Assembly: GCF_003946245.1 (NCBI RefSeq)
Contig: NZ_RHNN01000003.1
Location: 1 to 64,000 of the forward strand
Reading direction: 5' to 3'
From: Levilactobacillus cerevisiae
Lineage (GTDB): Bacteria > Bacillota > Bacilli > Lactobacillales > Lactobacillaceae
DNA: 64,000 nt
Every line of letters starts with the position of its first letter. Positions within the stretch are counted from its first letter, which is position 1. The position numbers were made by a program, and so were the translations under genes. Shown here in pieces: positions 42,604 through 51,624 of this stretch. Below the pieces are notes generated by a model. That model was not told the DNA's origin. It saw only the letters and a list, made by a program, of their open reading frames with translations, and ran no database searches.

Positions 42604-44073
42604 ATGAATTTTTTCAAACGGGCCTGGTTAAACGTGTGGGCGAAGAAGGGCCGGTCAGTTTTACTGATCCTGGTTTCGTCCGCCATCTTAATGTTCGTGT
42701 TAGCAGGTTTACTGATTCGCAGTGCGGCGGTTAAGGCGACCGACCAAGCGAAGGCGGACGTTGGCGCGACCGTCACCTTGTCGGCGAACCGGCAAGCGGC
42801 GTTTAAGAAGATGCAGAGCAGCAGTAGTAGTTCCACGAGTAAATCAAGTCGACCGAAAATGACGTTGACGCCGGTGAAACTGAGCGATGCCACTAAGATT
42901 TCTAAGTTAAGCAACGTCAAGAGTACCAACGTCACCAGTAGCACCACCGTGAATGCCAAATCCTACGATGTGGTTTCGACCAGCACGGGGATGGGTAGCA
43001 GTAATGGCGGCGGTCCCGGTGGCATGAAGTCGTCGACGAGTTCGGGCGATACCCAAATTGATGGGGTGACCGCCACCAGTTTAGCGACTGACTTTAGCAG
43101 TAACCAAAGTAAGATTACCAAGGGCCGCGGGATTACCACGGCTGACAAAAACACCAATCACGTGGTCATCGAAAAGGACCTGGCGAGCCAAAACAATCTG
43201 ACCGTCGGCGATACGATTACCGTGAAGGAGACCGCTGGTGATAAGGCCAAGGTCAAAATGAAGATTGTTGGGATTTACAAGGCTAGTTCCACCAGTTCCA
43301 GTAGCACGAGTCCCATGAGTACGGATCCGTCGAACACGATGTACACCTCGTACACCCTGGCCAACACCTTTAAGGGCAGCACGTATGCTGGAACAGCAGA
43401 CTCCGTGACGTTTAACATCAGCAATCCTGCCAAGGTCAGCAGCGTCAAGACGGCCGGTAAGAAGCTGATCAATTCTAGCAAATATTCCCTGAGCACCGAT
43501 GACTCCAGCTACCAGACGGTTAAGGCATCCATGGACAACGTGGAGGGCTTTGCCAACAAGATTGTTTGGCTGGTTGCGATTGCCGGCACGATTATCCTCG
43601 CCCTGATCGTCATCTTAATGATTCGGGAACGCCGCTTTGAAATTGGCGTGCTCCTGTCCCTAGGTGAGGCGCGCTGGAAGATTGTGGCCCAATTCTTTAC
43701 TGAAATGTTGATGGTGATCGTGATTGCCGTGGCGATTGCGGGTGCCGGTGGTAAATTTGTCGGCGACCAACTGGGTTCTCAGCTGGTTTCTCAAAGTACG
43801 ACGACCACGCAGACCACGTCAACCAGCTCCGGTCAACCCGGTGGTGGTAGTGGCGGCGGTCAACCTGGTGGTAACGGTGGCGGTGCGGGTGGCCCAGGGT
43901 CAACGAGCACCACGACTAGCGCCAAGGCGGCCGATACCGACCTGGACATTAGCGTCAGTGCCGTTGATTTGGCCGAGCTGGGTGGCTTTGGCTTAGCCAT
44001 CACGTTCCTGTCCATCATGATTGCTTCCGGTGGGATTTTACGACTGGAGCCGAAGAAAGTCTTAATTTCCTAA
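42604..44073 (+). CDS. MacB/FtsX-like ABC transporter permease
   Basis: 489 residues. One N-terminal helix (SVLLILVSSAILMFVLAGLL), a large extracellular MacB-like domain of about 280 residues rich in Ser/Thr (GVTATSLATDFSS, GDTITVKETAGDKAKVKMKIVGIYK), then three C-terminal helices with the FtsX loop MIRERRFEIGVLLSLGEARWKI. A long Gly/Pro/Ser/Thr insertion (QPGGGSGGGQPGGNGGG) lies in the last extracellular loop. With the following ATPase gene (12 nt away) it forms a MacB-type half transporter, probably for peptide or lipid-active compounds. Confidence 0.85.
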   Translation: MNFFKRAWLNVWAKKGRSVLLILVSSAILMFVLAGLLIRSAAVKATDQAKADVGATVTLSANRQAAFKKMQSSSSSSTSKSSRPKMTLTPVKLSDATKISKLSNVKSTNVTSSTTVNAKSYDVVSTSTGMGSSNGGGPGGMKSSTSSGDTQIDGVTATSLATDFSSNQSKITKGRGITTADKNTNHVVIEKDLASQNNLTVGDTITVKETAGDKAKVKMKIVGIYKASSTSSSSTSPMSTDPSNTMYTSYTLANTFKGSTYAGTADSVTFNISNPAKVSSVKTAGKKLINSSKYSLSTDDSSYQTVKASMDNVEGFANKIVWLVAIAGTIILALIVILMIRERRFEIGVLLSLGEARWKIVAQFFTEMLMVIVIAVAIAGAGGKFVGDQLGSQLVSQSTTTTQTTSTSSGQPGGGSGGGQPGGNGGGAGGPGSTSTTTSAKAADTDLDISVSAVDLAELGGFGLAITFLSIMIASGGILRLEPKKVLIS

Positions 44074-44085
44074 GGAGGAACGCGC

Positions 44086-44745
44086 ATGTTAAAAACGGAA
44101 GGCTTGGGTTACTGGTACCAGGATAAAAGTGAACCGCTGTTCCAAGACATTAATCTCGAGTTCGACGTGGGGCAGTCCTACGCAATTCTGGGTCACTCTG
44201 GAACGGGAAAAACCACGTTTCTGTCGCTGATTGCCGGACTGGATAAGCCCAAGGAGGGCGACATTCTGTTGGGTGACCGGTCGCTGAAAAAGATTGGGCT
44301 GACCAACTACCGCCGACGCGATGTTTCAATCGTGTTCCAGGCGTACAACCTGTTTACCTACATGTCACCGTTGAACAATTTGCTCACGGCGATGGCAATT
44401 ACCGGTGCGGAACATGCCGGCGACAAGCATTTTGCCCTACGCACGTTAAATGATCTGGGCATCAACGAGGACCTCGCCACCCGGAACGTCCAACAGTTAT
44501 CCGGTGGGCAGCAACAACGGGTCGCGATTGCTCGGACGATGGCCTGTGACGCCCAGTTAGTGGTGGCCGATGAACCGACCGGGAACCTCGATGAGGATAA
44601 TACCAAGGAGGTCATCGATCAGTTCCAAAAGATTGCTCATGACCGGCAGAAATGCGTGATTATCGTGACCCATGAACCCGACGTGGCCGCCCGGTGTGAC
44701 CACCAATATCGGTTGGAGAACAAGCAGTTTACCAAGCTGGCTTAA
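44086..44745 (+). CDS. MacB-type ABC transporter ATP-binding protein
   Basis: 219 residues. Walker A GHSGTGKTT, Q-loop IVFQAYNLFTYMSPL, signature [13 protein letters not shown], Walker B LVVADEPTGNLD, H-loop IIVTHEPDVA. The sequence is the LolD/MacB/FtsE type of ATPase that works with FtsX-like permeases such as its upstream neighbour. AAGGAGGAACGC ribosome site between the genes. No terminator before repeat G, so the 3' UTR likely contains the repeat. Confidence 0.93.
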   Translation: MLKTEGLGYWYQDKSEPLFQDINLEFDVGQSYAILGHSGTGKTTFLSLIAGLDKPKEGDILLGDRSLKKIGLTNYRRRDVSIVFQAYNLFTYMSPLNNLLTAMAITGAEHAGDKHFALRTLNDLGINEDLATRNVQQLSGGQQQRVAIARTMACDAQLVVADEPTGNLDEDNTKEVIDQFQKIAHDRQKCVIIVTHEPDVAARCDHQYRLENKQFTKLA

Positions 44746-44811
44746 AGTCTCAAAGAAGCTAAAACGGACCAGCTAACAGACAAGGTTAGTTGGAAATTGC
44801 CACCTGCGGCT

Positions 44812-45110
44812 GCCAGAGATTCCGGCTGCTGTGGGGACCGCCTGCGGCCTGTGGGGCGGTCCTCCGGCTCGGTTTGAAGCCTGTCCAAGACCGACAGTCT
44901 CCAAACGCGTCCCACGACGTAACCTGAGAAAATCGCTCAGCTAACGTCGTCGACACAGCTGCCTCCATCTCTGTCCTCCTCCGGTTATGATTGTTTCTTC
45001 AATATGACATTGCCGTGACTATCGCTGGACTGGCGACGTTTGTCTACCGTAATTGGGCATGGACCAAATTTGGCGAATGGTAAGCCGACGGGGTTCGATA
45101 GTGTGGCCAA
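44812..45110 (+). repeat. Structured intergenic repeat, copy G with 3' module
   Basis: Ends GCCAGAGATTCCGGCTGCTG (44812) and ACACAGCTGCCTCCATCTCT (44953-44972) are inverted. Interior hairpins GGACCGCC/GGCGGTCC, TTTGAAGCC..TCTCCAAA, CTGAG..CTCAG and ACGACG/CGTCGT. A 3' module to about 45110 includes the segment that reads VTIAGLATFVYRNW and is also present after copies H and L. Confidence 0.8.
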
Positions 45111-45175
45111 TATTCAGCGTTATATAGCGGTTTATGCCCGACTTTAGTTAGGTGCTAATTGAATGGCAAAAGGCT

Positions 45176-45268
45176 CTGTTCCAGCACGTTCCAGTGAGAA
45201 CTGTGTTGGTATAGAGTGGAACAGGCACCCGCAATGACCGAGCTGGTCGTTGGTGGGTGCCTGTTTTT
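45176..45268 (+). ncRNA. Candidate small RNA or leader: two stacked hairpins
   Basis: CTGTTCCA (45176-45183) pairs with TGGAACAG (45217-45224), overlapping a terminator AGGCACCC/GGGTGCCT (45223-45262) followed by TTTTTA. The overlap of the two stems could allow alternative folding. No protein gene ends just upstream. The candidate RNA is inferred from structure only. Confidence 0.4.
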
Positions 45269-45364
45269 ATGTTGCAGACAGCTGGAATTGCTGTCAGGGC
45301 TGGCTGAGTAATTAAACCTGTACTTTTAAGAATTACGTGTTAGAATGATCACTGAAAACGACAT

Positions 45365-45403
45365 TGAACGGAAAAGTATCAGGCATGGAACCGGTTCCGT
45401 TCA
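45365..45403 (+). promoter_or_regulatory. Nested palindromes upstream of the FAD oxidase
   Basis: TGAACGGAA (45365-45373) is inverted as TTCCGTTCA (45395-45403), and GGAACCGGTTCC (45387-45398) is a perfect 12-nt palindrome inside. It lies 32 nt before the start codon: a probable operator for an unidentified regulator. Confidence 0.5.
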
Positions 45404-45434
45404 GAATTAAAATAAAACGAAGAAGGCCTTCAGC

Positions 45435-46829
45435 ATGACAGTTTTTAGTGCGTACTCTGATGAGGAAATGGCAACCTATCTCCAGGAACAAGTTAAGGAC
45501 GGAACGGTTTACACGGATGAAAAGACGTTGAAGAAACAGTCCTTCAATCCCAATGCAACCGGTGGTGAAACAGGCTTAGCCCGGGCGTTTGTCGAGGTTG
45601 GTAGTGTTGATGATATTCAAGGTGTCTTGCGGACAGCGCGGAAATTTCACATTGCCGTGATTCCCCAAACCACCTTTAGCAGCACGGTGATCGGGTCCGA
45701 TGGGATTGCTGGGGCAATTATCCTGTCAACGCGGCGGATGAATCAGATTTTGGAAATCAGCAAGGAAGACTCCGTGGCGGTTGTCCAGCCCGGCGTCGTC
45801 AATGGCGATTTGGACCAGGAAGCCCGCAAACAGGGCCTGTTCTATGCGCCAGATCCCGGTTCCAAGCCATTTTCATCCATCGGTGGGAACGTTTCAACCA
45901 ACGCCGGTGGTATGAGTACCGTGCGTTTTGGCGCAACCAAAGACAATGTGCTGGGCTTGAAGGCCGTACTGGCGGATGGTCGGGTCGTCAAGCTGGGTGG
46001 CCGGACGCTGAAACAGGCCTTCAGTTACGATCTAACGCAACTCTTCGTGGGCTCTGAAGGCACGCTGGGCATCATCTACGAAGTGACTGTGAAATTAATG
46101 CCGATTCCGTTGGGCAAGTCCGTCATGGGCGTGGCCTTCTTCAAGGATATGGGTGCGCTGGCCGCCGGTGTGACCGCGGTTCGTATGTCTGGTGTCTACC
46201 CGACGATGCTGGAGGCCTTGGACGGCAACACCGTAGTGGCTCTGGACCGGTACGAAGGCACGCACTATGCCGATAACAGCGGCTCCATGCTGATCTTTCG
46301 GCTAGATGGCAGTAGCGACGAGAGCGTGGGCGTGCTGAATGATTTGCTTGCCCAGCACGACGCTCAAAACGTAAAAGTCACCACGGATCCAGCGGAACAA
46401 AAGGCTTTAGAGAAGTTACGGCAAGACATGTTACCCGCCGTTTTCTCTGGCAACAATCACCTGATGGAAGACATGGCGATGCCACTTTCCAAATTAGCAC
46501 CGATGATGGACTTCCTGCAGGACCTCGGCAAGGAATTGGGCATTAAGATTTACACGGCCGGACATGCCGGTGACGGTAACGTCCACCCAACCTTCACGTG
46601 GTCCGAAGATGAAGACGAAGTGCCCGCTGTGATTATTGAAGCGCTGCGCAAGACCTTCTGGAAGACGCTGGAACTCGGCGGCACCATTTCAGGCGAACAC
46701 GCCGTGGGAATGCTGAAAAATCAGTGGAACAATCCCGAACTGGGTGAAACAGTGGACCTGTTGCAACACCAAATCAAGACGCTGTTTGATCCCATGAATT
46801 TATTGAATCCTAAGCGGAAAATTGACTAG
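45435..46829 (+). CDS. FAD-linked oxidase (D-lactate/glycolate dehydrogenase type)
   Basis: 464 residues. PCMH-type FAD-binding domain (about 45-220, with PGSKPFSSIGGNVSTNAGGM and FVGSEGTLGIIYEVTVKL) and FAD-oxidase C-terminal domain with the AGHAGDGNVHP motif and GTISGEHAVG. Family members oxidise D-2-hydroxy acids (D-lactate, glycolate, 2-hydroxyglutarate) and pass electrons to quinone or oxygen. No iron-sulphur partner is encoded nearby. GAAGG ribosome site. Operator-like palindromes precede it. Confidence 0.88.
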   Translation: MTVFSAYSDEEMATYLQEQVKDGTVYTDEKTLKKQSFNPNATGGETGLARAFVEVGSVDDIQGVLRTARKFHIAVIPQTTFSSTVIGSDGIAGAIILSTRRMNQILEISKEDSVAVVQPGVVNGDLDQEARKQGLFYAPDPGSKPFSSIGGNVSTNAGGMSTVRFGATKDNVLGLKAVLADGRVVKLGGRTLKQAFSYDLTQLFVGSEGTLGIIYEVTVKLMPIPLGKSVMGVAFFKDMGALAAGVTAVRMSGVYPTMLEALDGNTVVALDRYEGTHYADNSGSMLIFRLDGSSDESVGVLNDLLAQHDAQNVKVTTDPAEQKALEKLRQDMLPAVFSGNNHLMEDMAMPLSKLAPMMDFLQDLGKELGIKIYTAGHAGDGNVHPTFTWSEDEDEVPAVIIEALRKTFWKTLELGGTISGEHAVGMLKNQWNNPELGETVDLLQHQIKTLFDPMNLLNPKRKID

Positions 46830-46886
46830 GGCTGGTCGCTTCTGGGGAAGTACTTTCCCAGGCTGACCGAAATGAATGATACGTAG

Positions 46887-46925
46887 CAGTCGCGCTCAAG
46901 TGATGAGTGGGGCTGTTTTTTTCGC
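46887..46925 (+). terminator. Terminator of the FAD oxidase gene
   Basis: CAGTCGCGCTC and GAGTGGGGCTG pair imperfectly and are followed by TTTTTTT. An upstream CTGGG/CCCAG hairpin (46842-46863) lacks a T-run. Confidence 0.65.
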
Positions 46926-47177
46926 CTAATCAGCATGGAACAAGGCGGAACTCTAGGCCGTTCCGGGTGTCGTGTTCCAGCAAAAAGCGGTGAGCAATAA
47001 ACTGGTAGTTATCTGCTATGTCGATTATTATTAACGATAATATCTATGGCCAACAATAGTTCAGTTTGGACGAAAGATAACCACTAAGCATAAAGTTTGC
47101 TAAATTGGCCGACAAATTAGATAATTATTGGTACAATTGGAGGCGAATACAATCCCCGGAATATAACAATACAACCG

Positions 47178-47193
47178 GTTGCAAGCTTGCAAC
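47178..47193 (+). promoter_or_regulatory. LacI-type operator palindrome
   Basis: GTTGCAAGCTTGCAAC is a perfect 16-nt palindrome ending 4 nt before the AAAGGAAG ribosome site of the GH13 gene. Its centre and symmetry fit operators of LacI-family sugar regulators (MalR-like). No such regulator is encoded in the window. Confidence 0.6.
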
Positions 47194-47208
47194 GAAAGGA
47201 AGACAGCA

Positions 47209-48846
47209 ATGGCTGACGCACAGTGGTGGCAACACGCGGTCGGGTACGAAATTTACCCCAAGAGCTTTTTAGATAGTAACCATGACGGTGTGGGCGATTT
47301 GCCCGGCATCCAAACGAAAATTTCCTACTTACAATCCCTCGGCATCGACTTTGTTTGGCTGTCGGCTTTTTACCCCTCCAGTCAGGTCGATAGTGGCTAT
47401 GACGTCACGGACTACCGGAACGTGGATCCCAAATACGGGACGCTAGCGGACTTTGACCAATTGATCACGGCGTTTCACGCGGCTAATATCAAAGTGGTCA
47501 TTGATCTGGCCCTCAATCACACGTCCGTCCAGCATCCGTGGTTTCAGGCTGCCATGGCGGACGTGACGAATCCCTATCACGACTATTATATTTGGCGGGC
47601 AACGACTCCCGGGCAGACGCCCAACAACTGGGAATCGATCTTTGGTGGCTCCGCTTGGACCTATGTACCAACCGTACAAGCCGCATACTTACACACTTTC
47701 GCAGAAGCCCAACCAGATTTAAATTGGGAAAATCCCGCCGTTCGCCAGGAAATGGCGGCCACCATGCAGTGGTGGGCTGACCGCGGCGTGGATGGCTTCC
47801 GCCTCGATGGCGTCACTCACTTGAAGAAGCGGCAGGACTTTGCCAACGTAGCCCATCCGCGGACTGATTACTATCAGGACGTGCGGGGCACGGATGCCTT
47901 TTTAGCTGACCTGCAACCCGTTATCAAACGTAATAAGCTACTGGTCGTTGGCGAGGCGGGCGGCATCGACCGGGAAACAGCACAACGCTGGTTGGACCCG
48001 GAACAGGGATACTTTAACCTCCTCTTGGAATTCGATCACGTTCATTTCTGGGAACGCGCCGAGCCCAAGCTACCTGTCGCAGCATTACGGGCGACGCTTT
48101 CCCACTGGCAATTTGGACTGGCAAAGGTCGGTTGGAACGCGCTGTTCATTGAAAATCATGATTTACCCCGTGCCGTTTCCTATTACGGCAACGCTCAAGA
48201 TTATCGACGGCGTTCCGCGAAGGCGCTGGGGCTGTGGTACCTCCTAATGAAGGGCACCCCGTTCATTTATCAAGGGCAAGAACTGGGGTTACCCAACGCT
48301 GATTTCACGGAGATTGGCGATTACCGGGACTTAGACAGTCGGCTTTATCACCAACAGCAGCGGGCTGCCGGGGTACCTGAGACGCAGATTTTGCGCCAAC
48401 TGGCGATGAAGAGTCGGGACAATGCGCGAACACCCATGCCGTGGACCCATCAGCAGTACGGTGGTTTTTCTGACCAGCAACCGTGGATTAACATGACGCC
48501 GGGTACGGAACAGATCAACGTGGAACGGGAAAGTCATGACCCACATTCAGTTTTAACGTTTTACCAGCAGCTCATTCGCTTGAAAAAATCCGTGCCAGCC
48601 CTGGAACAAGGGCGATATGAGCTAATAGATACGCGTGATGATCAGCTGTTTGTCTACCGGCGGACCCTGAACGGGGACAACTGGCTGGTCGTCGTGAACA
48701 TGAGCAATCAGGTCGCCACCACGCAAGAGTTTGATTTAACCACAAGTGAATTAATTTTTACCAACACCGAAGTTGACGCCGATTCGGATGAAAAACAGAT
48801 TGCGCCGTGGGAAGCTCGTCTGTACCATTTACGGAAATTCGAATAA
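47209..48846 (+). CDS. GH13 alpha-glucosidase (oligo-1,6-glucosidase type)
   Basis: 545 residues, no signal peptide. (Beta/alpha)8 barrel with WWQHAVGYEIYPKSFLDSNHDGVGDLPGI and the catalytic triad Asp200 (GFRLDGV), Glu249 (VGEAGG) and Asp318 (ENHDLPR). It hydrolyses alpha-linked oligosaccharides such as isomaltose or maltose products inside the cell. The residue after the nucleophile is Gly, where GH13_31 enzymes usually have Val/Ala/Thr, so specificity is uncertain. Start at 47209 with AAAGGAAG; the ten codons before it have none. No transporter gene adjoins it. Confidence 0.87.
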   Translation: MADAQWWQHAVGYEIYPKSFLDSNHDGVGDLPGIQTKISYLQSLGIDFVWLSAFYPSSQVDSGYDVTDYRNVDPKYGTLADFDQLITAFHAANIKVVIDLALNHTSVQHPWFQAAMADVTNPYHDYYIWRATTPGQTPNNWESIFGGSAWTYVPTVQAAYLHTFAEAQPDLNWENPAVRQEMAATMQWWADRGVDGFRLDGVTHLKKRQDFANVAHPRTDYYQDVRGTDAFLADLQPVIKRNKLLVVGEAGGIDRETAQRWLDPEQGYFNLLLEFDHVHFWERAEPKLPVAALRATLSHWQFGLAKVGWNALFIENHDLPRAVSYYGNAQDYRRRSAKALGLWYLLMKGTPFIYQGQELGLPNADFTEIGDYRDLDSRLYHQQQRAAGVPETQILRQLAMKSRDNARTPMPWTHQQYGGFSDQQPWINMTPGTEQINVERESHDPHSVLTFYQQLIRLKKSVPALEQGRYELIDTRDDQLFVYRRTLNGDNWLVVVNMSNQVATTQEFDLTTSELIFTNTEVDADSDEKQIAPWEARLYHLRKFE

Positions 48847-49053
48847 AATCGGACAAATTATCAACTGAATCTTCGGCTCCCTTTTTATACCGTAAACTTT
48901 TTTATAAATTGCGGTGTAATACTTGCAATTCGGTAAATTGTTCTTTATTATTAAATATATAGATATTTCTATGGGGTCAACCATTTTTCGTATTGCTAGT
49001 CGTGTTAACTATCTTACCGGTTAGCAAAGTGAAGATAAGGATATGATAATACT

Positions 49054-49521
49054 ATGAAGAGTAAGGTCGTTCATGCGGAGAGTTTCTTTGAATCTTTCAT
49101 GGAGTTGAAGCGAGAATTAGAAAAGGCAGCAACCCGATTCCAACGAACCATGGGGATTTCAGTGGATCAATATGCGATTTTACACCACATCTTGGAGAAT
49201 CCAGGAAAATTGACGTCAGCCACCGTGGCCGACAGTCGCGGCATTTCCCGGGCAGAAGTTTCTCGTGGGATTTCCCAATTGATTCGGCGGGGCTATGTCG
49301 TTCAAAGCTATCAAAGTTCTGACCGGCGAGTACGGCCACTTTCATTGACAGCGAGCGGTGAGCAATTGGAAATTACTTGTCACGAAGCGTTGAAGGATGC
49401 GGCAAGTACCATGAGTAAAGTCGACTTGGATGACAGTGGCAGTCAATTTACGGTGGGGCAACTCACCAAGATGTTGAGTGTCCTGACCACTAAGGATGAC
49501 CCAGAGGAATCAGAAAAGTAA
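49054..49521 (+). CDS. MarR-family transcriptional regulator
   Basis: 155 residues. Winged helix at about 50-100 with GKLTSATVADSRGISRAEVSRGISQLIRRGYVV and the wing SSDRRVRPLSLTASG, the MarR DR-R-R pattern. N-terminal helices for dimerisation begin ESFFESFMELKRELEKA. Target unknown; neighbours are a GH13 enzyme and a CorA-type transporter in the same direction, each with its own terminator or promoter. A perfect terminator follows. Confidence 0.85.
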   Translation: MKSKVVHAESFFESFMELKRELEKAATRFQRTMGISVDQYAILHHILENPGKLTSATVADSRGISRAEVSRGISQLIRRGYVVQSYQSSDRRVRPLSLTASGEQLEITCHEALKDAASTMSKVDLDDSGSQFTVGQLTKMLSVLTTKDDPEESEK

Positions 49522-49541
49522 CCTAAACAGACCCTTTAAAC

Positions 49542-49577
49542 AAGAGGATTAGTCGAACACGACTAATCCTCTTTCTT
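49542..49577 (+). terminator. Terminator of the MarR gene
   Basis: AAGAGGATTAGTCG and CGACTAATCCTCTT, perfect 14-bp stem, then TCTTT. Confidence 0.9.
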
Positions 49578-49723
49578 TAACCATAAGTTAAAACATGTGT
49601 AACTTGTGAAATTCCGAAAATTTGTTCACAATATTAGGACTTTTCGGGTACTGGGATTTCTGTCATTTTTTTCTGGCGGACGTGGTACACTTAACGTATT
49701 GACGGAAGAGAAGAGGAAATTCC

Positions 49724-50641
49724 ATGATTGTCGAGAGAAAGATTGGCACCGGCGAACAGAATCTCGTCTGGGTAATGGCGATGATTGAAGACGATGCTGA
49801 CAAGGAGTCCCTGCAGGTAACGTACGGTCTAACGGATGAAATTTTAACCTACGTAACCGACGTGAATGAACGGTCCCATTATGACCGCGATGAGTATTTG
49901 AATACTCAATTGTTTGTCCTGCATGTGCCGGTGGTGGTCGATCAAATTTCCCAACGGTACATCACCCGGCCAGTCACGTTTCTGCTAAAGGGCAATCAAG
50001 TCTTTTCCATCACAACGCAACGCACACAGTGGGTGAACCAAACCCTGAGTGAGCGAATGAAGCTGCAACAGATTTCGGATACCAATGAGTTCATGTTGAT
50101 TGGGCTGTTCATTTTATTTGACCAATTCATTCCACCCATTCGGAAAATCAATGCGGAACAAAACCGACTGGACAAGCAGTTGAATCAGGCGCCCGACAAC
50201 AAGGATTTGATTGCGCTGTCTAACCTGCAACAGAGTCTGGCTTATTTCGTGAGCGCTACCCGCAACAACGCCATGATGGTGGTCAACCTGAACAGCACAC
50301 CGTTTGGCAAACAGTTGTCCGACAAGAACAATGAGCACTTGGCGGACGCCGTCATTGAAGCCCGCCAAACATCTGAAATGACGGCGATTGAGGCGGACGT
50401 GGTCGATCGGATTTCGAATACGTTTAACAACGTGTTGAACAATAACCTGAACGACACGATGAAATTTTTGACTATCTGGTCGTTGGTTTTGACGATTCCA
50501 ACAATCATTACGGGGTTCTATGGCATGAACGTCAAATTGCCGTTTGCCAATGATACCATTTCTTGGATTTTCACGGTGGTGATGATGCTGGGCATCATGG
50601 GCGTCGTGGCCCTGCTGTTGCGGCATCGGCATTTCTGGTAA
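49724..50641 (+). CDS. corA: CorA-family divalent cation transporter
   Basis: 305 residues. N-terminal cytosolic domain with long helices (LDKQLNQAPDNKDLIALSNLQQ) and two C-terminal membrane helices with the YGMN motif (ITGFYGMNVKLPFAND) that forms the Mg2+ selectivity filter. The pair GMN is intact. Probable Mg2+/Co2+ uptake. GAAGAGGAAA ribosome site. No terminator between its stop and repeat copy H. Confidence 0.88.
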   Translation: MIVERKIGTGEQNLVWVMAMIEDDADKESLQVTYGLTDEILTYVTDVNERSHYDRDEYLNTQLFVLHVPVVVDQISQRYITRPVTFLLKGNQVFSITTQRTQWVNQTLSERMKLQQISDTNEFMLIGLFILFDQFIPPIRKINAEQNRLDKQLNQAPDNKDLIALSNLQQSLAYFVSATRNNAMMVVNLNSTPFGKQLSDKNNEHLADAVIEARQTSEMTAIEADVVDRISNTFNNVLNNNLNDTMKFLTIWSLVLTIPTIITGFYGMNVKLPFANDTISWIFTVVMMLGIMGVVALLLRHRHFW

Positions 50642-50688
50642 ATCACCTGCAAAAGGACTAAATGAGTTGGAAATTGCCACCTGCGGCT

Positions 50689-51000
50689 GCCAGAGATTCC
50701 GGCTGCTGTGGGGACCGCCTGCGGCCTGTGGGGCGGTCCTCCGGCTCGGTTTGAAGTCTGTCCAAAACCGACAGTCTTCAAACGCGTCCCACGCTGTAAG
50801 CTGAGAAATCTCAGCTAACACCGTCGACACAGCTGCCTCCATCTCTGGCCTCCTCCGGTTAGGCTTGTCTTTTTGCCGTGACGTTGCTGTGGTTATCGCT
50901 GGGCTGGCAATGTTTGTCCAGAATAATTGGCTATTGTCTATGAGACCTACCAGCCTAAATTTGACGGCAGGCATAGATGATGTTGCCGCTAATTTCAGTA
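50689..51000 (+). repeat. Structured intergenic repeat, copy H with 3' module
   Basis: Ends GCCAGAGATTCCGGCTGCTG (50689) and ACACAGCTGCCTCCATCTCT (50827) are inverted over about 22 bp with few mismatches. Hairpins GGACCGCC/GGCGGTCC, TTTGAAG..CTTCAAA and CTGAG..CTCAG. The 3' module (to about 51000) reads VVIAGLAMFVQNNW, like copy G. Confidence 0.82.
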
Positions 51001-51127
51001 CACGATGTCTGTTATGTTGTGGGCTTTATCTACTTTGCGGATTGCTTTAGAAATGACTAACTAAAATAGTTTTCGTGAGCCTGGGCGGTTGTTCCAGGCT
51101 TTTTACGTCGACCGGTTTAAGAAACAC

Positions 51128-51173
51128 TTGCACTTTAGCCAAAACTAGCTTAAAATTGTTAGCTGACTAACAA
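51128..51173 (+). promoter_or_regulatory. Promoter and MarR-type operator of the MarR-MFS operon
   Basis: TTGCAC-17 nt-TAAAAT (51128-51156), with the perfect palindrome TTGTTAG-ctga-CTAACAA (51156-51173) covering the transcription start. The usual layout for autorepression by the MarR protein encoded next. Confidence 0.75.
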
Positions 51174-51188
51174 AAGGAGCGAATAGCC

Positions 51189-51620
51189 ATGACCACACGA
51201 CGGTTAGGCGCTTGGTTGCGGGACGCCGAGCACCAGATGAACATTGAGATGAACGACTTTGCCCGGCCGTACGGGTTAACTGGCATGCAATTGTCAGTGA
51301 TTGACTTCTTGAGTCGACAGTCGGAACGGGTCGTGTTCCAGGTGGACTTGGAACGAGAATTTCACGTGCAACGTTCCACGGCATCCTTGCTGGTGAAACG
51401 GATGGTGGAACGGGACCTGGTCACCCGCGTAGTCGCGTCAAGTGATAGCCGTAAACGTCAGCTACAGTTGACCACGAAAGGCCAGTCGCTTGTGCCGATT
51501 GTTCAGACACACCTGGAACAGCAAGATGCCAAGATGGTGACTGACTTGACCGACCAAGAGGCAGCGGCGTTCCAGCGCGCACTGCGGAACGTCAGCCGTT
51601 GGCAAACAACAAAGGAGTAA
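51189..51620 (+). CDS. MarR-family regulator of the adjacent MFS pump
   Basis: 143 residues. Winged helix with QVDLEREFHVQRSTASLLVKRMVERDLVTRV and wing ASSDSRKRQLQLTTKGQ. Four nt upstream of the DHA2 pump gene and preceded by a palindromic operator over its own promoter. This is the common arrangement of ligand-released repression of a multidrug pump. AAAGGAGC ribosome site. Confidence 0.88.
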   Translation: MTTRRLGAWLRDAEHQMNIEMNDFARPYGLTGMQLSVIDFLSRQSERVVFQVDLEREFHVQRSTASLLVKRMVERDLVTRVVASSDSRKRQLQLTTKGQSLVPIVQTHLEQQDAKMVTDLTDQEAAAFQRALRNVSRWQTTKE

Positions 51621-51624
51621 TTTT

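Noticed and set aside
50114-50974. 286-codon minus-strand open frame
   Set aside because: Covers the antisense of the CorA-type gene and repeat copy H; its composition follows those features and no family is recognised.
50865-51050. 61-residue ORF after the CorA-type gene
   Set aside because: It starts inside repeat copy H and lacks a ribosome site; similar short frames after copies G and L suggest repeat sequence rather than a gene.
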